From positions 372,001 through 436,000 of the forward strand of contig LNDV01000034.1 of the NCBI GenBank assembly GCA_001464765.1: 64,000 nt of DNA, read 5' to 3'. Shown here piece after piece: positions 63,728 through 64,000 of the stretch. The stretch is from Betaproteobacteria bacterium Ga0077526 (GTDB taxonomy: Bacteria > Pseudomonadota > Gammaproteobacteria > Burkholderiales > Ga0077523). Numbering within the stretch: position 1 is the first letter of the stretch; each line of letters opens with the position of its first letter. The notes below the pieces were generated by a model. The model made no database searches. It saw nothing but the letters and a program-made list of their open reading frames with translations, and was not told the DNA's origin. The translations under genes and the position numbers were made by a program.

Positions 63728-64000
63728 TCAACGCGGGTCTGGCTGCAGGCCAGAGTCGCGGAGCGTGGTGGGAGAGCGCGAGAGACAGCGTTCGATGATG
63801 CGATCAAGCCGCTCCATTGAACTCTCCCAGTTGTGGTGAGAGAGCATTCTCTCGCGACCCGCCTGAGCCAACCTCGCGCGCTCCTTTGGGTCCTCAACGA
63901 TGCGAAGAATGGCGTTGGCATACTCTGCCGGTGAAGATCCAACAAGCATGTGAGCGTCCGCCTGGGCATCAACGCCACCGGCGGCCACTCGACTCGTGAC
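63728..64000 (-). CDS. C-terminal part of a group 1 glycosyltransferase
   Basis: The frame runs in from the right edge (its start is outside the window) and ends at TGA 63728. The visible 90 residues are the C-terminal helices of a GT-B glycosyltransferase: VTSRVAAGGVDAQADAHMLV, SSPAEYANAILRIVEDPKER and ARLAQAGRERMLSHHNWESS. The pattern resembles the sugar transferases named for the PEP-CTERM/EpsH system, but this is from memory. It lies 49 bases upstream of the nucleotide-sugar dehydrogenase gene, so both are likely in one operon. Confidence 0.75.
   Translation of the reverse strand, partial: VTSRVAAGGVDAQADAHMLVGSSPAEYANAILRIVEDPKERARLAQAGRERMLSHHNWESSMERLDRIIERCLSRSPTTLRDSGLQPDPR

Overview
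The window reads as a high-GC betaproteobacterial chromosome segment. The evidence is the dense GC-rich coding, the glyQ-glyS-gmhB-plsC-metalloprotease order, lptM-lysA, phoU-ppx, a CIRCE-controlled groESL operon, and a PEP-CTERM protein. Genus cannot be fixed from the sequence alone. I saw no rRNA, tRNA, CRISPR array or intact insertion sequence.

Left part (1-34.5 kb): core and housekeeping genes. In order: small envelope and stress proteins (GlsB-like, BON lipoprotein), a Crp/Fnr regulator, a methyltransferase, a TerC/YgdQ membrane protein, phoU-ppx (phosphate and polyphosphate), rpiA, ilvA, an Slt70-like transglycosylase, an NDUFA9-type epimerase, cca, a glutathione transferase homologue and a Ser/Thr kinase fused to a cyclic-nucleotide-binding domain. 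Then come sucCD with a coupled universal stress protein, groESL, a cNMP-CBS-DUF294 protein with a DnaQ-like exonuclease, a DUF485/ActP symporter pair, glycyl-tRNA synthetase, gmhB, plsC, a YgjP-type metalloprotease, lptM-lysA and a TrpB2-type synthase.

Right part (34.6-64 kb): a surface-polysaccharide and PEP-CTERM accessory region. It holds an AlgI-like MBOAT acyltransferase and an AlgX/SGNH-like partner. A putative acyl-carrier module follows: a MaoC-SDR fusion, a WbmS-like deacetylase, an FkbH-like HAD protein, an ACP and an AAC(3)-family acyltransferase. Next come two GNAT/FemAB-like proteins and a glutaminyl cyclotransferase. At 47.3-49.7 kb lies a second ACP followed by a wrecked operon that I read as remains of the exosortase-A-associated ligase, an SDR, hydrolase 2 and hydrolase 1. 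Beyond it are a frameshifted conserved protein, a polysaccharide deacetylase, a TPR protein, a methyltransferase, a PEP-CTERM beta-propeller protein, glycosyltransferases, an asparagine-synthetase homologue without its glutaminase cysteine, a Wzx-type flippase and a GDP-mannose dehydrogenase. Base composition becomes less GC-rich and intergenic gaps longer after about 51 kb, which suits an accessory island.

Together the right part looks like a polymer-building locus: nucleotide-sugar oxidation, glycosyl transfer, flipping and acyl decoration. It is linked to the exosortase sorting system, of which this window keeps only one substrate and decayed accessory genes.
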